A stretch of DNA of 64,000 nt from NCBI GenBank assembly GCA_018241445.1, contig JAFEDT010000018.1, positions 224,807-288,806 of the forward strand, given 5' to 3'. Below, in pieces: positions 49,225 to 58,106 of the stretch. This stretch comes from Pseudomonadota bacterium. Lineage in GTDB: Bacteria > Pseudomonadota > Gammaproteobacteria > Steroidobacterales > Steroidobacteraceae. The notes beneath the pieces were generated by a model. That model did no database searches, had not been told where the DNA came from, and was given only the letters and a program-made list of their open reading frames with translations. A program made the position numbers and the translations under genes. Every line of letters begins with the position of its first letter. Position 1 is the first letter of the stretch.

Positions 49225-49994
49225 GGGCGCACCCAGCCGATCTCGCGCGCGGTGTCCGGCCCGACCACGACGCTTGAAAGATTGTCCGGCATCCGCCATT
49301 CCTGTTCCGACACCGCCATGCGCCCGGCCATGATCTCCGCGCGCTGCTGCGGCCAGCGCGGCTGCTGCTCCGGGTCGGCGAAGCCGGCCGGGTAGAGCGG
49401 TGCGCCGCTGCCCGGATCGTACTTGTCGCTGGCCCCCACGGTGTGCAGAAACTCGTGCGCGATGACGATGTTGTTGGTCCCGGTCATCGCGCGTGAGGCA
49501 AAGGCGTGGATCACGCCGACCAGTCCCTTCTGCAGCCCGTGCGAGTCGGGCACCTGCGTCAGGGTCGCCGGATCATGGTAGAGCACGAACAGCCGGATAC
49601 GCGGCGGTGGCCGGCCGTCGATGCGCGGCGCATGTGCGGCAAACCAGCGCAGCTTCAGGCTCCACCAGGCGGCGCCCAACATCCCGGCATCCGGCGCCAG
49701 CGCCGGGGGCAGCTCAGCCCCCGGCGGATACAGCTCGATGTGTACCGGTTCGGCGAGCGCCACGCCATAGCGATGCGCCTCGCGCGAGAGGAACTGCTCG
49801 ATGTCGCCGAAGTCGGCCGGCACAAGGCCGCCGATGTAGTCGCGCGCCTGCGCGCTGCCGTCCGCGTTCAGCGGGTAGATGCCCACCCACAGCGTGTCGT
49901 GCCAGCCGCGGGTCGTCGTCCGGTCGCGCCAGGCCTGCAGTGCCACCGCTGCCAGCACCAGCAGCAGCAGCGCGATGCGCAGGTTCTTCCACAT
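49221..49994 (-). CDS. membrane-anchored HExxH protein, possible metallopeptidase
   Basis: This is a 257-aa product with one N-terminal membrane helix (LRIALLLLVLAAVALQAW). The periplasmic part carries IVIAHEFLHTVGASDKYD, a zincin-like HExxH with a downstream Asp. The family was not recognised. It overlaps the start of the transporter ATPase gene by 4 bases, so it is transcribed with it. Peptidase activity is a guess from the motif. Confidence 0.7.
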   Translation of the reverse strand: MWKNLRIALLLLVLAAVALQAWRDRTTTRGWHDTLWVGIYPLNADGSAQARDYIGGLVPADFGDIEQFLSREAHRYGVALAEPVHIELYPPGAELPPALAPDAGMLGAAWWSLKLRWFAAHAPRIDGRPPPRIRLFVLYHDPATLTQVPDSHGLQKGLVGVIHAFASRAMTGTNNIVIAHEFLHTVGASDKYDPGSGAPLYPAGFADPEQQPRWPQQRAEIMAGRMAVSEQEWRMPDNLSSVVVGPDTAREIGWVRP

Positions 49995-50020
49995 GTACCG
50001 CTGCCCGGTGGTCGCGGCCG

Positions 50021-50710
50021 CTAGGGCTGCAGCCGCGTGGCATGCCATGCGCCACCGCGGTACGCGTCCGGCCCGTCGGCCCTAAGGTCCCGCGTCCAGC
50101 GGGCACGGTCGTGGATGCGACCCTCACCCTCGACCCACAGCTCCACGGCATCGGCCCACAAGCGGTAACCGCCCCAGTGAGGCGGACGCGGAATCCTGAC
50201 GGTCACGGCCTGCGGTTCCGGGGCATGGCCCGGGACGGGCGTGCCGAGGCGCTGTGCGGTGGCGGCGACTGACTGCAGCAGCTGCGCACGCGAGGCGACG
50301 GGCTCGCTCTGGGCGCTGGCCCAGGCGCCGACGCGGCTCTGCCAGGCGCGCGAGTCGAAGTAGGCATCGCTGTCCGCCGCGGGCGCGAGAGTGACCACAC
50401 CCTCGATGCGCACCTGGCGGTGCAGCGCGTCCCAGTGCATGACCACGGCGGCTCGCGGGTTGTCCTGCAGCTGCCGGCCCTTGGCCGAGCGGTAGTTGGT
50501 GTAGAACACGATGAAGCCCGGATCCGCGACGATGTCCTTGCACAGCACCACCCGCGCCGCGGGCCGCCCGTCGGGTGTGCTGGTGGCCAGCACCATGGCG
50601 TTGGGGTTGGGCTGGCGCCGCTCGCGAAAGGCGTGGGCCAGCCAGTCGCTGACCAGGCCCAGGGGTTCGGCGGGCAACGGTTCCGGCAGCAGTTCGGTGG
50701 ACTGGGTCAT
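50021..50710 (-). CDS. pdxH: pyridoxamine 5'-phosphate oxidase
   Basis: This is a 229-aa FMN enzyme making pyridoxal phosphate. The N-terminus NPNAMVLATSTPDGRPAARVVL and the segments FYTNYRSAKGRQL and RIEGVVTLAP, with the C-terminal PPHWGGYRL and WTRDLRADGP, are family signatures. Normal length. It is divergent from tyrA. Confidence 0.95.
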   Translation of the reverse strand: MTQSTELLPEPLPAEPLGLVSDWLAHAFRERRQPNPNAMVLATSTPDGRPAARVVLCKDIVADPGFIVFYTNYRSAKGRQLQDNPRAAVVMHWDALHRQVRIEGVVTLAPAADSDAYFDSRAWQSRVGAWASAQSEPVASRAQLLQSVAATAQRLGTPVPGHAPEPQAVTVRIPRPPHWGGYRLWADAVELWVEGEGRIHDRARWTRDLRADGPDAYRGGAWHATRLQP

Positions 50711-50838
50711 GGCGGTGCGATGGTAGGGGGTTTCACGCCCGCCCGACAGGCCACCTGACAGGGCGCTTGCAGGGGCCGGCGCATCCCGTTAGAAGTGACC
50801 TACCGGCTCCACCTGCGAGAGCCCGCTGAAGACATTCC

Positions 50839-51963
50839 ATGACCGAAGAGACCATGACGCTCGATGACCTGCGCCGCCGGGTGACCGACATCGACCGGCA
50901 GCTCATCGCCCTGGTGGCCGAACGCAAGGCCGTCAGCGAGGAAGTGGCCCGCGTGAAGCGCGCCACCGGGCGGCCGACGCGCGACTACGCGCGCGAGCGC
51001 GACGTGATCCTGGGGGTGCGCGCCCTGGCGGCCGAGCGCGGGGTCTCTGCCGACCTGGCCGAGAAACTGCTGCGCCTGCTGATCCGTTCGTCGCTGACCA
51101 CCCAGGAACAGGCCAGCGTCGCCGCGCGCGGCGCCGGCAGCGGCCGGCGCGCCCTGGTTATCGGCGGCGCCGGCAAGATGGGGGCGTGGTTCGTCAGCTT
51201 CCTGGCCTCGCAGGGCTTCACCGTGGAGGTGGCCGACCCGGCCGGCGCACCCGGCTCGCCGGGCTGGGTCGCGGACTGGCGCAGCACCGACCTGCGGCAC
51301 GACTTCATCGTGCTGGCCACACCGCTTGGCGTCACCGATGCCATGCTGCGCGACCTGGCGCTGCGCCGCCCCCCGGGGGTGATCTTCGACGTCGGTTCGC
51401 TGAAGTCGCCGCTGCGCGCGGGCCTGCTGGCGTTGAAGTCGCACGGTTGCGCGGTGACCTCGGTGCATCCCATGTTCGGGCCGGATACCGAGCTGCTCTC
51501 CGGCCGTCACGTGATCTTCGTCGACCTGGGTCATGCGCAGGCGCTGGCGGCGGCGCGCGAACTGTTCGCCCCGACGATGGCGGAGCAGGTCGTGATGAGC
51601 CTGGACGACCACGACCGTCTGATCGCCTACGTACTGGGGCTGTCGCACGCCCTCAACATCGCCTTCTTCACCGCGCTCGCCGACAGCGGCGAGGCGGCCC
51701 CGCGATTGGCGCGCCTGTCAAGCACCACTTTCGATGCGCAGCTCGACGTTGCCAGCGCCGTGGCGCAGGAGAGCCCGGATCTCTACTACGAAATTCAAAG
51801 CCTTAACGACTATGGCGCGGAATCGCTGGAGGGCCTGTCGCGCGCGGTCGAACGTCTCAGGACGTCGGTTCTGTCACAGGACAAGGAAACCTTCGTTGCA
51901 CTGATGCGCCACGGGCGCGAGTATTTCGAGGACAGGCGCAGCGCCAAGGACCAGCGCGCGTAG
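50839..51963 (+). CDS. tyrA: bifunctional chorismate mutase / prephenate dehydrogenase
   Basis: This is a 374-aa two-domain enzyme of tyrosine synthesis. Residues 1-90 are an AroQ-type chorismate mutase (LRRRVTDIDRQLIALVAERK). From about 105 comes the dehydrogenase with GGAGKMGAWFVSFL (NAD loop), SVHPMFGPDTELLSGRHVIF and LGLSHALNIAFF. E. coli-type TyrA layout. A GGDEF gene follows 22 bases later on the same strand. Confidence 0.94.
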   Translation: MTEETMTLDDLRRRVTDIDRQLIALVAERKAVSEEVARVKRATGRPTRDYARERDVILGVRALAAERGVSADLAEKLLRLLIRSSLTTQEQASVAARGAGSGRRALVIGGAGKMGAWFVSFLASQGFTVEVADPAGAPGSPGWVADWRSTDLRHDFIVLATPLGVTDAMLRDLALRRPPGVIFDVGSLKSPLRAGLLALKSHGCAVTSVHPMFGPDTELLSGRHVIFVDLGHAQALAAARELFAPTMAEQVVMSLDDHDRLIAYVLGLSHALNIAFFTALADSGEAAPRLARLSSTTFDAQLDVASAVAQESPDLYYEIQSLNDYGAESLEGLSRAVERLRTSVLSQDKETFVALMRHGREYFEDRRSAKDQRA

Positions 51964-51985
51964 GGTCATTGAAGGACTCAGGACC

Positions 51986-53149
51986 ATGCGTCGAGCAGCC
52001 AGCGGGCCCCCACCCATAGAGCGCGAATCAGCCGTGCACGCCAGCACCCTGGAAGAGGAAAACCGCTTTCTGCGTGCGCGCCTGGCGACGCTGACCGAGG
52101 AGGTCGGCCGCAACGATTCGCTGCTGCGCAAGACGCAGGAGCGCGAGCTGGAACTGCTGCGCGCCGGCTCGCTGACCCAGCTGTTCGAGCGCCTGATCGC
52201 AGGCCTCGATGCCTCCTACCAGCTCGACGGCGTGGTGCTGGTCCTGAACGACCCGCAGCACGAGACCCGGCACCTGCTCTCCGGCGACGGCGTGACGCCC
52301 GAGCCGATCCGCGGCGTGCGCTTCGTGGATGCACTGACCACGCTGGCGCCGCAGCTGGTGCAGCTCGAGCGCCCCTGGCTCGGACCGTTCAGCGAGGCGG
52401 ACCATGGCATGCTGGTGCCGCCCGGCGTGCGCCCGGGCAGCCTGGCACTGATCCCGCTGCGCCGCCACGACGCCCTCGACGGGGTGCTGGTGTTCTGCAG
52501 CTCCGACCCGTTCCGCTTCACCCACGAGCTGGCGAGTGATTTCCTGGCGCACCTGGGCCTGGTGGCGGCCATCTGCGTGGAGAACGCCGTCAACCGCGCG
52601 CGCCTGCTGCGCAGCGGGCTCACGGATTTTCTCACCGGCTTCCACAACCGCCGCTACCTGCACGCACGGCTGCGCGAGGAGCTGGCGCGCGCGCAGCGCG
52701 CCCGCCAGGGGCTGGTGTGCATGATGATCGACGTCGATCACTTCAAACGCATCAACGACCAGTACGGACACCTGGCCGGCGACAGCGTGCTGCGCGAGGT
52801 GGCGCAGCGCATCGACGCGGAGATGCGCGTCAGCGATACCGGCGCGCGCTTCGGCGGCGACGAGTTCGCCATCGTGCTGGCGCAGGCCAGCCTTGCGGAC
52901 GGCGAGCGCGTGGCGGCGCGAGTGCTGCACGCGGTGCGCCAGGCACCGGTGGTCGTCAACGAGCACACCACCGAGACGATCACCTTGTCGATCGGTGTCG
53001 CGGCCGCCGTGCCGGCCCCGGGGGGGTGCGACTACAAGGTGCTGGCCGAGCGCTTGATGGCCGAGGCGGATGCGGCGCTGTATCGCGCCAAGAGTGCCGG
53101 GCGCAACCGCATTGCCGCCTCGCCCAACGTCGTCAGCCAGGAACGATGA
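51986..53149 (+). CDS. diguanylate cyclase with GAF-like sensor
   Basis: This is a 387-aa soluble protein. It has a coiled coil (about residues 20-60), a GAF/DUF484-like domain (about 60-200) and a GGDEF domain (LTGFHNRRYLHARL, then FKRINDQYGH and RFGGDEFAIV). The active site GGDEF is intact, and RVSD five residues before it is a feedback I-site. It should make c-di-GMP from two GTP. The N-terminal domain resembles the sensory DUF484 group. It was not assigned to a specific pathway; the pilus genes in the window are one plausible target. Confidence 0.88.
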   Translation: MRRAASGPPPIERESAVHASTLEEENRFLRARLATLTEEVGRNDSLLRKTQERELELLRAGSLTQLFERLIAGLDASYQLDGVVLVLNDPQHETRHLLSGDGVTPEPIRGVRFVDALTTLAPQLVQLERPWLGPFSEADHGMLVPPGVRPGSLALIPLRRHDALDGVLVFCSSDPFRFTHELASDFLAHLGLVAAICVENAVNRARLLRSGLTDFLTGFHNRRYLHARLREELARAQRARQGLVCMMIDVDHFKRINDQYGHLAGDSVLREVAQRIDAEMRVSDTGARFGGDEFAIVLAQASLADGERVAARVLHAVRQAPVVVNEHTTETITLSIGVAAAVPAPGGCDYKVLAERLMAEADAALYRAKSAGRNRIAASPNVVSQER

Positions 53150-53192
53150 TTGAGCCGGCAGGATGCCGGCTCGAACTGCGCAGCGGCCGCCC

Positions 53193-54143
53193 TCAGCGCC
53201 CGCGGCGCCGCAGCAGCAGCACGAACAGCGGCGCACCGGCCAGCGCCATGATCGCCCCCACCGGCAGCTGCCGCGGGCTGGCGATGGTGCGCGCCAGCAG
53301 GTCCGCCGCCGCCAGCAGCGTGCCCCCCGCCAGCGTCGCTGCCGGGGCGACGATGCGGTGATCGCTGCTGCGCAGCGTGAGCCGCACGGCGTGCGGCGTT
53401 ACCAGGCCCACGAAACCAACCGTGCCGGCGTTGATCACCGCCAGCGCCGTCAGCGTGGCGCAGGCCGCGAACAGCCCCAGGCGCCAGCGGTCCAGCGCCA
53501 GTCCCACGGCGCGGGCGCGCAGCTCCCCGGCGGCCAGCACGTTCAGCGGACGCGCCAGCAGCACCGCCACGGCCAGCGCCAGCAGCAGTGTCCCGCCGCT
53601 GACCGCGCTGCTGCCGGCCCACTCCAGGTCGCCGGCCAGCCAGAACACCATGCCGCGCACGCTCGCGGAATCCGCGAGCGCCAGCAGCACGCTGACCAGG
53701 GCGCCGCAGGCGCTCGCCAGCACCACGCCGGTCAGCAGCAGCCGGGCAGTACCGCCGTCGCGCGCAACCGCGTAGACCAGCGCCACCGCGGCCAGCGCGC
53801 CGGCGATGGAGGCGCCCTGCACCAGGGCCGCCGCCGCCCCTGCCATCATGGCCAGCAGGGCGCCGACCGCCGCGCCTCCGGACACACCCAGCACGTAGGG
53901 ATCGGCCAGCGGATTGCGGTACAGCGCCTGCAGCAGCACCCCGGCGAGCGCCAGCAGGCCGCCGACGCTGAACGCGGCCAGCGTGCGCGGCAGGCGCAGC
54001 GCCATCAGCACGCTGTCCCCGCCGCCGCCCGGCAGCAGCGGATGCAGGCCGAAGCCCGAGCTGCCCACCAGCAGCGAGGCGGCAAAGACCAGCACCGCCA
54101 GCAGCAGCAGCAGCGCCAGCGGCAGTCTGCGAACCCCTGACAT
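53193..54143 (-). CDS. BtuC/FecCD-type ABC permease
   Basis: This is a permease of about 316 aa with around nine to ten membrane helices (first VFAASLLVGSSGF region). RLPRTLAAFSVGGLLALAGVLLQALYRNPLADPYVLGVSGGA is the FecCD-family signature, and GLVTPHAVRL is the coupling segment for the ATPase. It likely pairs with the ATPase at 48,448. The ATG at 54,143 has GAGG at 9 bases; an in-frame ATG at 54,158 is also possible. Confidence 0.88.
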   Translation of the reverse strand: MSGVRRLPLALLLLLAVLVFAASLLVGSSGFGLHPLLPGGGGDSVLMALRLPRTLAAFSVGGLLALAGVLLQALYRNPLADPYVLGVSGGAAVGALLAMMAGAAAALVQGASIAGALAAVALVYAVARDGGTARLLLTGVVLASACGALVSVLLALADSASVRGMVFWLAGDLEWAGSSAVSGGTLLLALAVAVLLARPLNVLAAGELRARAVGLALDRWRLGLFAACATLTALAVINAGTVGFVGLVTPHAVRLTLRSSDHRIVAPAATLAGGTLLAAADLLARTIASPRQLPVGAIMALAGAPLFVLLLRRRGR

Positions 54144-54208
54144 GGGTCGTAGCCTCATCGAAACAGGCTCGCTTGTCTATTTCACTGTGGCAGACTTTCG
54201 GCCAACTC

Positions 54209-54760
54209 ATGACCGACCTCATCGATCCGCAGGGCTACCGCGCCAACGTCGGCATCGTGCTGCTGCACGAGCAGCGGGTGTTTCTCGGCCGGCGCACCGG
54301 CGGGCGCGGCTGGCAGTTTCCCCAGGGCGGGGTGCGGGTCGGGGAGGAACTGGAACAGGCGCTTTTCCGCGAGCTGGAAGAGGAGATCGGCCTGCCGCAG
54401 TCCGAGGTGGAACTGCTGGGCCAGACTCGTGAATGGCTGCCCTACCGGCTGCCGCCGCGCTACGTGCGGCGCAACCAGCAGCCGCTGTGCATCGGGCAGA
54501 AGCAACGCTGGTTCCTGCTGCGCCTGCGCCGCGCCGACGCGCCTTTCACGTTCACCCGCACCAGCGAGCCGGAGTTCGATCGCTGGCGCTGGGTGTCATG
54601 GTGGGAGCCGGTGCGCGAGGTGATCTACTTCAAGCGCCCTGTCTATGCGCAGGCGCTGGAGCAGCTCGCGCCGCTGGCCTTTGCCGCCGGTGCCCCGCCC
54701 CTGCCATCGTGGTGGGACACCATCATGGCGCGTGGGCGCTCCGCCGTGCATCCCGCCTGA
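54209..54760 (+). CDS. rppH: RNA pyrophosphohydrolase RppH (Nudix)
   Basis: This is a 183-aa Nudix enzyme that removes pyrophosphate from mRNA 5' ends to start decay. The Nudix box GGVRVGEELEQALFRELEEEIG, the start LIDPQGYRANVGIVLL, and LPYRLPPRYVRR are typical RppH. I chose the ATG at 54,209, as the upstream in-frame start adds unrelated residues. Confidence 0.94.
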   Translation: MTDLIDPQGYRANVGIVLLHEQRVFLGRRTGGRGWQFPQGGVRVGEELEQALFRELEEEIGLPQSEVELLGQTREWLPYRLPPRYVRRNQQPLCIGQKQRWFLLRLRRADAPFTFTRTSEPEFDRWRWVSWWEPVREVIYFKRPVYAQALEQLAPLAFAAGAPPLPSWWDTIMARGRSAVHPA

Positions 54761-54762
54761 GC

Positions 54763-55527
54763 ATGCGTTCCCTGAAGGAACTGCTGGCGGGGCGCGGTGG
54801 CGGGTCATCCGCAGGTCCGCTGGTGGTGCGGCGCCATGCGCCGCTGCTGCGCCGCCTGTTGTGGGGCGCGGGCGCGCTGGTGGCGCTGTTTGCCTGTTAT
54901 GTCATCTACGAACTCGGCCGCTACGACGCCGGCTACGACCGCCAGGCGGCCGCCCAGCAACGCGTCGAGCTGCGCGTGCAGATCGAGCACCTGCAGAACG
55001 ACAACCGCGGACTGCGCACGCGGCTGGCGGAACTGGAAACCATCCGCGTGGGGCGCGCCAACGAGCAGGCGGAGGTCGCGCGCGAGATGGGCGACCTGCA
55101 GGCCCAGGTCAACCGCCAGTCGCATGAACTGGCCTTTCTGCGCGGGGTCGTGGCGCAGGGCGCGGCCACACTCGGTGTGCGCATCGAGCAGTTGCGCATC
55201 ACAGCCGGCGCGCGCCCCGGGTATTTCACGGTGCACCTGGCGCTGGTGCGCACCGGCCGCACCGATTCCGAGGCCACGGGCACGATCCTGCTCAGCGTGG
55301 ATGGCGAGACACGCGGCATCCCGCGTACGCTCGACCTGGTGGGCCTCACCTTCGGGCACCAGCGCGAGATCCGCTACGGCTTCCGCTACCTGCAGCACCT
55401 GGACCAGGAGATCTCCCTGCCCGCGGGCTTCAATCCCCTGCGGGTGGCGGTGGAGGTGCGGTCCGCGCGGCGCGACCTGCCCGCGTTGTCGCAGTCTTTC
55501 CTGTGGAGCGTGGAAGCGGGTCCGTAG
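54763..55527 (+). CDS. single-pass membrane protein with coiled coil (DUF6776-type)
   Basis: This is a 254-aa protein with a membrane helix (LLWGAGALVALFACYVIYEL), a coiled coil (about residues 60-130) and a C-terminal beta domain with FTVHLALVRTG and RYLQHLDQEISLP. It lies between rppH and the bactofilin and is conserved in that place in relatives as far as I know. It may anchor or organise the bactofilin scaffold at the envelope; that is inference. Confidence 0.75.
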   Translation: MRSLKELLAGRGGGSSAGPLVVRRHAPLLRRLLWGAGALVALFACYVIYELGRYDAGYDRQAAAQQRVELRVQIEHLQNDNRGLRTRLAELETIRVGRANEQAEVAREMGDLQAQVNRQSHELAFLRGVVAQGAATLGVRIEQLRITAGARPGYFTVHLALVRTGRTDSEATGTILLSVDGETRGIPRTLDLVGLTFGHQREIRYGFRYLQHLDQEISLPAGFNPLRVAVEVRSARRDLPALSQSFLWSVEAGP

Positions 55528-55582
55528 GCGTTCGCAGGCGCACACACGGCCGGCGCAATATCGGGTTCCAGCAGAGGTCAGC

Positions 55583-55966
55583 ATGTTTCAACGCGATTCC
55601 GGTTCCCGCATCGATACGCTGCTCGACCGCAGCGTCCGTATCCATGGCGACGTCGAGTTCGAGGGTGGCATGCACCTGGACGGGCAGATCGTGGGCCACG
55701 TGCGCGAGGTGGGGCAGGGCAACGGCTCGCTGACGGTCAGCGAGACCGGCGCGATCGAAGGTCCGGTGCAGGTGTCCAACGTCGACCTGCACGGCACCGT
55801 GCGCGGCGACATCGTCGCCCGCGGCCGGGTGGTGCTCGGGCCCACGGCCCGGGTAGCCGGTGACGTGCACTACGGCGTGATCGAGATGACCCTGGGCGCC
55901 CAGATCACCGGCAGCCTGGTGCGGCTGGCAGCCGGGCCGGATGACAAGGCGGCCCCTGCGCCCTGA
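55583..55966 (+). CDS. bactofilin
   Basis: This is a 127-aa bactofilin of the CcmA/DUF583 family, a polymerising cytoskeletal protein shaping the envelope. Repeats of beta-helix rungs are visible (VRIHGDVEFEGGMHLDGQI, then VQVSNVDLHGTVRGDIVARG and VVLGPTARVAGDVHYG). The short N- and C-terminal tails are typical. It lies 56 bases after the coiled-coil protein gene. Confidence 0.92.
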   Translation: MFQRDSGSRIDTLLDRSVRIHGDVEFEGGMHLDGQIVGHVREVGQGNGSLTVSETGAIEGPVQVSNVDLHGTVRGDIVARGRVVLGPTARVAGDVHYGVIEMTLGAQITGSLVRLAAGPDDKAAPAP

Positions 55967-56006
55967 CGCAGGCCCCGACGGCCTGGCGCAGGCCCCGACG
56001 GGCTGG
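55967..56006. repeat. 20-base tandem duplication after the bactofilin gene
   Basis: Two adjacent 20-base copies, CGCAGGCCCCGACGGCCTGG and the same with one G for C change, lie right after the bactofilin stop. They are probably a slippage duplication. Confidence 0.7.
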
Positions 56007-56060
56007 CCCACGCTCCACGACCGCCTGGACAAGGGCTTAAGCCGCTCCGGAACGCCTTTT

Positions 56061-56092
56061 TTGACCTTGCCACGGGTGCCTTCTAGTAGAAT
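56061..56092 (+). promoter_or_regulatory. possible erpA promoter
   Basis: TTGACC (56061-56066) is followed by TAGTAG at 56084 or TAGAAT at 56087, giving 17 or 20 bases of spacing. The T-run just before it (CTTTTTT) may end the upstream transcript. The first option is plausible, but no single -10 is clear. Confidence 0.3.
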
Positions 56093-56098
56093 TCAGTC

Positions 56099-56458
56099 AT
56101 GGATACGACCCTCGAAGCCCCACCGGAGGCCCCGGCGCTGCTGTTCACGGATGCGGCTGCCCGCAAGGTCGCGTCCCTGATCGAAGGCGAGGGCAACCCG
56201 CGCCTGATGCTGCGCGTGTTCGTCCAGGGCGGAGGCTGCTCGGGACTGCAGTACGGCTTCGAATTCGACGAGCAGGTCCAGGACGGCGATACCTGCGTGG
56301 AGAACCACGGCGTGAAGCTGCTGGTCGACCCGATGAGCGTGCAGTACCTGACCGGGGCGGAAATCGACTACCGCGAAGGCCTGGAGGGCGCGCAGTTCGT
56401 GATCCGCAATCCCAACGCAACCACCACCTGCGGTTGCGGCTCCTCCTTCGCCGCCTGA
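56099..56458 (+). CDS. erpA: iron-sulfur cluster insertion protein ErpA
   Basis: This 119-aa A-type carrier hands 4Fe-4S clusters to target enzymes, such as those of isoprenoid synthesis. It has the cluster cysteines in GGGCSGLQYGFEF and the C-terminal TCGCGSSFAA, in the usual C...CxC pattern. Size and start are normal. A weak -35/-10 pair lies just upstream. Confidence 0.95.
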   Translation: MDTTLEAPPEAPALLFTDAAARKVASLIEGEGNPRLMLRVFVQGGGCSGLQYGFEFDEQVQDGDTCVENHGVKLLVDPMSVQYLTGAEIDYREGLEGAQFVIRNPNATTTCGCGSSFAA

Positions 56459-56465
56459 CGCGCGC

Positions 56466-58097
56466 GTGCCAGCGGCAAAGCGCGCCCGGCGAGCCACCAA
56501 GTCCCGCTCCATCTCCCGCCCCCCGCCGCCTCGGGGCGCGCGTAGCGTAAGCGGTGTACGCGGTCTGCGCCGTGTGCGCGGCCCGCGCGGTGTGCCGGAC
56601 GTGCTGGCCGCCGTCGACCTGGGCAGCAACAGCTTCCACATGGTGGTCGCGCGCTACTCGCACGGCCAGCTCATCATCATCGACCGTCTGCGCGAAATGG
56701 TACGCCTGGCTGCCGGCGTGGCCGAGAACGGCCGCCTGGACAAGGACATCGCGGCGCGCGCCATCGCCTGCCTGCAGCGCTTCGGGCAGCGCCTGCGTGA
56801 CATGCGCGCCGACAGCGTGCGCGTGGTTGGGACCAACGCGTTGCGGCTGGCGCACAGCAAGCAGGCCTTCCTGGAGCGCGCGCGCGCCGCGCTCGGGCAC
56901 CCGATCGAAATCATCTCCGGCATGGAAGAGGCGCGCCTCATCTACTCCGGCATCGCGCACACCATGCCGGACGTGCCGGGGCGGCGCCTGGTGGTGGACA
57001 TCGGCGGCGGCAGCACCGAGATGATCATCGGCGAGCGCTTCACGCCACTGGAGCTGGAGAGCCTGCAGATGGGTTGCGTCGCGCTCAGCGAGCGCTTCTT
57101 CCGCGACGGCCGGATCTCCGCCAAACGCATGGAGCGGGCGCGCCTGGCAGCACGGCTGGAACTGGAGCCAGTGCAGGTGGCGTTCCGCCGCCGCGGCTGG
57201 GACCGCGCCGCCGGCAGCTCCGGCAGCGTGCGCGCCATCCAGGAGGCGATCCAAGCCCTCGACCCGGCCGCGCGCGCCATCACCCCCGCGGGCCTGGCCC
57301 GTGCCATCGACTACTGTGTCGAGGTCGGCCACATCCGGGAACTGAACCTGGAACCGATCACCGAGGACCGCCGCCCGGTGTTTCCCGGCGGACTTGCGAT
57401 CCTGGCCGAGGTATTCGCGGTATTGGGCGTGAAGGAGATGCACTTCGCCGAAGGTGCAATGCGCGAGGGGCTGTTGTACGACATGCTCGGGCGGCTGCGG
57501 CGCGAGGACGCGCGCGAGCGCACGGTGCGCGCCATGCAGCAGCGCTATCACGTCGACATCGCGCAGGCCGAGCGGGTCGAGACCACGGCGCGTGCCTTTC
57601 TGGCGCGCACGCGCGGCCCCTGGCGACTCACGGATCCGCTGGCGGAGCTGGCGCTGAAGTGGGCGGCGCGCCTGCACGAGATCGGACTGGATGTCTCGCA
57701 CAGCGGCTATCACCGCCACGGCGCCTACCTGCTGGAGAACGCCGACATGCCCGGATTCCCGCGCGAGGAGCAGCGGCTGCTGGCGCGCCTGGTCGGGACG
57801 CACCGGCGCAAGCTGGCGCTGGAGGGCGTGGAGGAGCTGATGCCGCCCTGGGATCGCGGCGCCGTGTACCTCATCGTCCTGCTGCGCCTGGCGGTGCTGC
57901 TGCACCGCGGCCGCAGCGCCGCGGCGCTGCCCAACATCGGCCTGCGCGCCACGCCGCGCTCGCTCGAGGTGCGACTGCCGTCGCGCTGGCTGCGCGCGCA
58001 CCCGCTGACCGCCGCGGACCTGCAGCAGGAAGTGGAATATCTGCGCGCCGGGGGAATTCACCTGCGGTTGGGTCGCAGGCGTGGGCGGGCTACGTGA
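56466..58097 (+). CDS. ppx: exopolyphosphatase / guanosine pentaphosphatase (Ppx/GppA)
   Basis: This is a 543-aa enzyme that degrades inorganic polyphosphate. AAVDLGSNSFHMVVAR and DIGGGSTEMIIGE are the two sugar-kinase-fold phosphate loops; the HD-like C-terminal part (LHEIGLDVSHSGYHRHGAYLLENADM) follows. The first 40 residues are Arg-rich and low complexity, so the true start may be later. It ends 9 bases from convergent ppk1. Confidence 0.92.
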   Translation: MPAAKRARRATKSRSISRPPPPRGARSVSGVRGLRRVRGPRGVPDVLAAVDLGSNSFHMVVARYSHGQLIIIDRLREMVRLAAGVAENGRLDKDIAARAIACLQRFGQRLRDMRADSVRVVGTNALRLAHSKQAFLERARAALGHPIEIISGMEEARLIYSGIAHTMPDVPGRRLVVDIGGGSTEMIIGERFTPLELESLQMGCVALSERFFRDGRISAKRMERARLAARLELEPVQVAFRRRGWDRAAGSSGSVRAIQEAIQALDPAARAITPAGLARAIDYCVEVGHIRELNLEPITEDRRPVFPGGLAILAEVFAVLGVKEMHFAEGAMREGLLYDMLGRLRREDARERTVRAMQQRYHVDIAQAERVETTARAFLARTRGPWRLTDPLAELALKWAARLHEIGLDVSHSGYHRHGAYLLENADMPGFPREEQRLLARLVGTHRRKLALEGVEELMPPWDRGAVYLIVLLRLAVLLHRGRSAAALPNIGLRATPRSLEVRLPSRWLRAHPLTAADLQQEVEYLRAGGIHLRLGRRRGRAT

Positions 58098-58106
58098 TGG
58101 GCAGCC

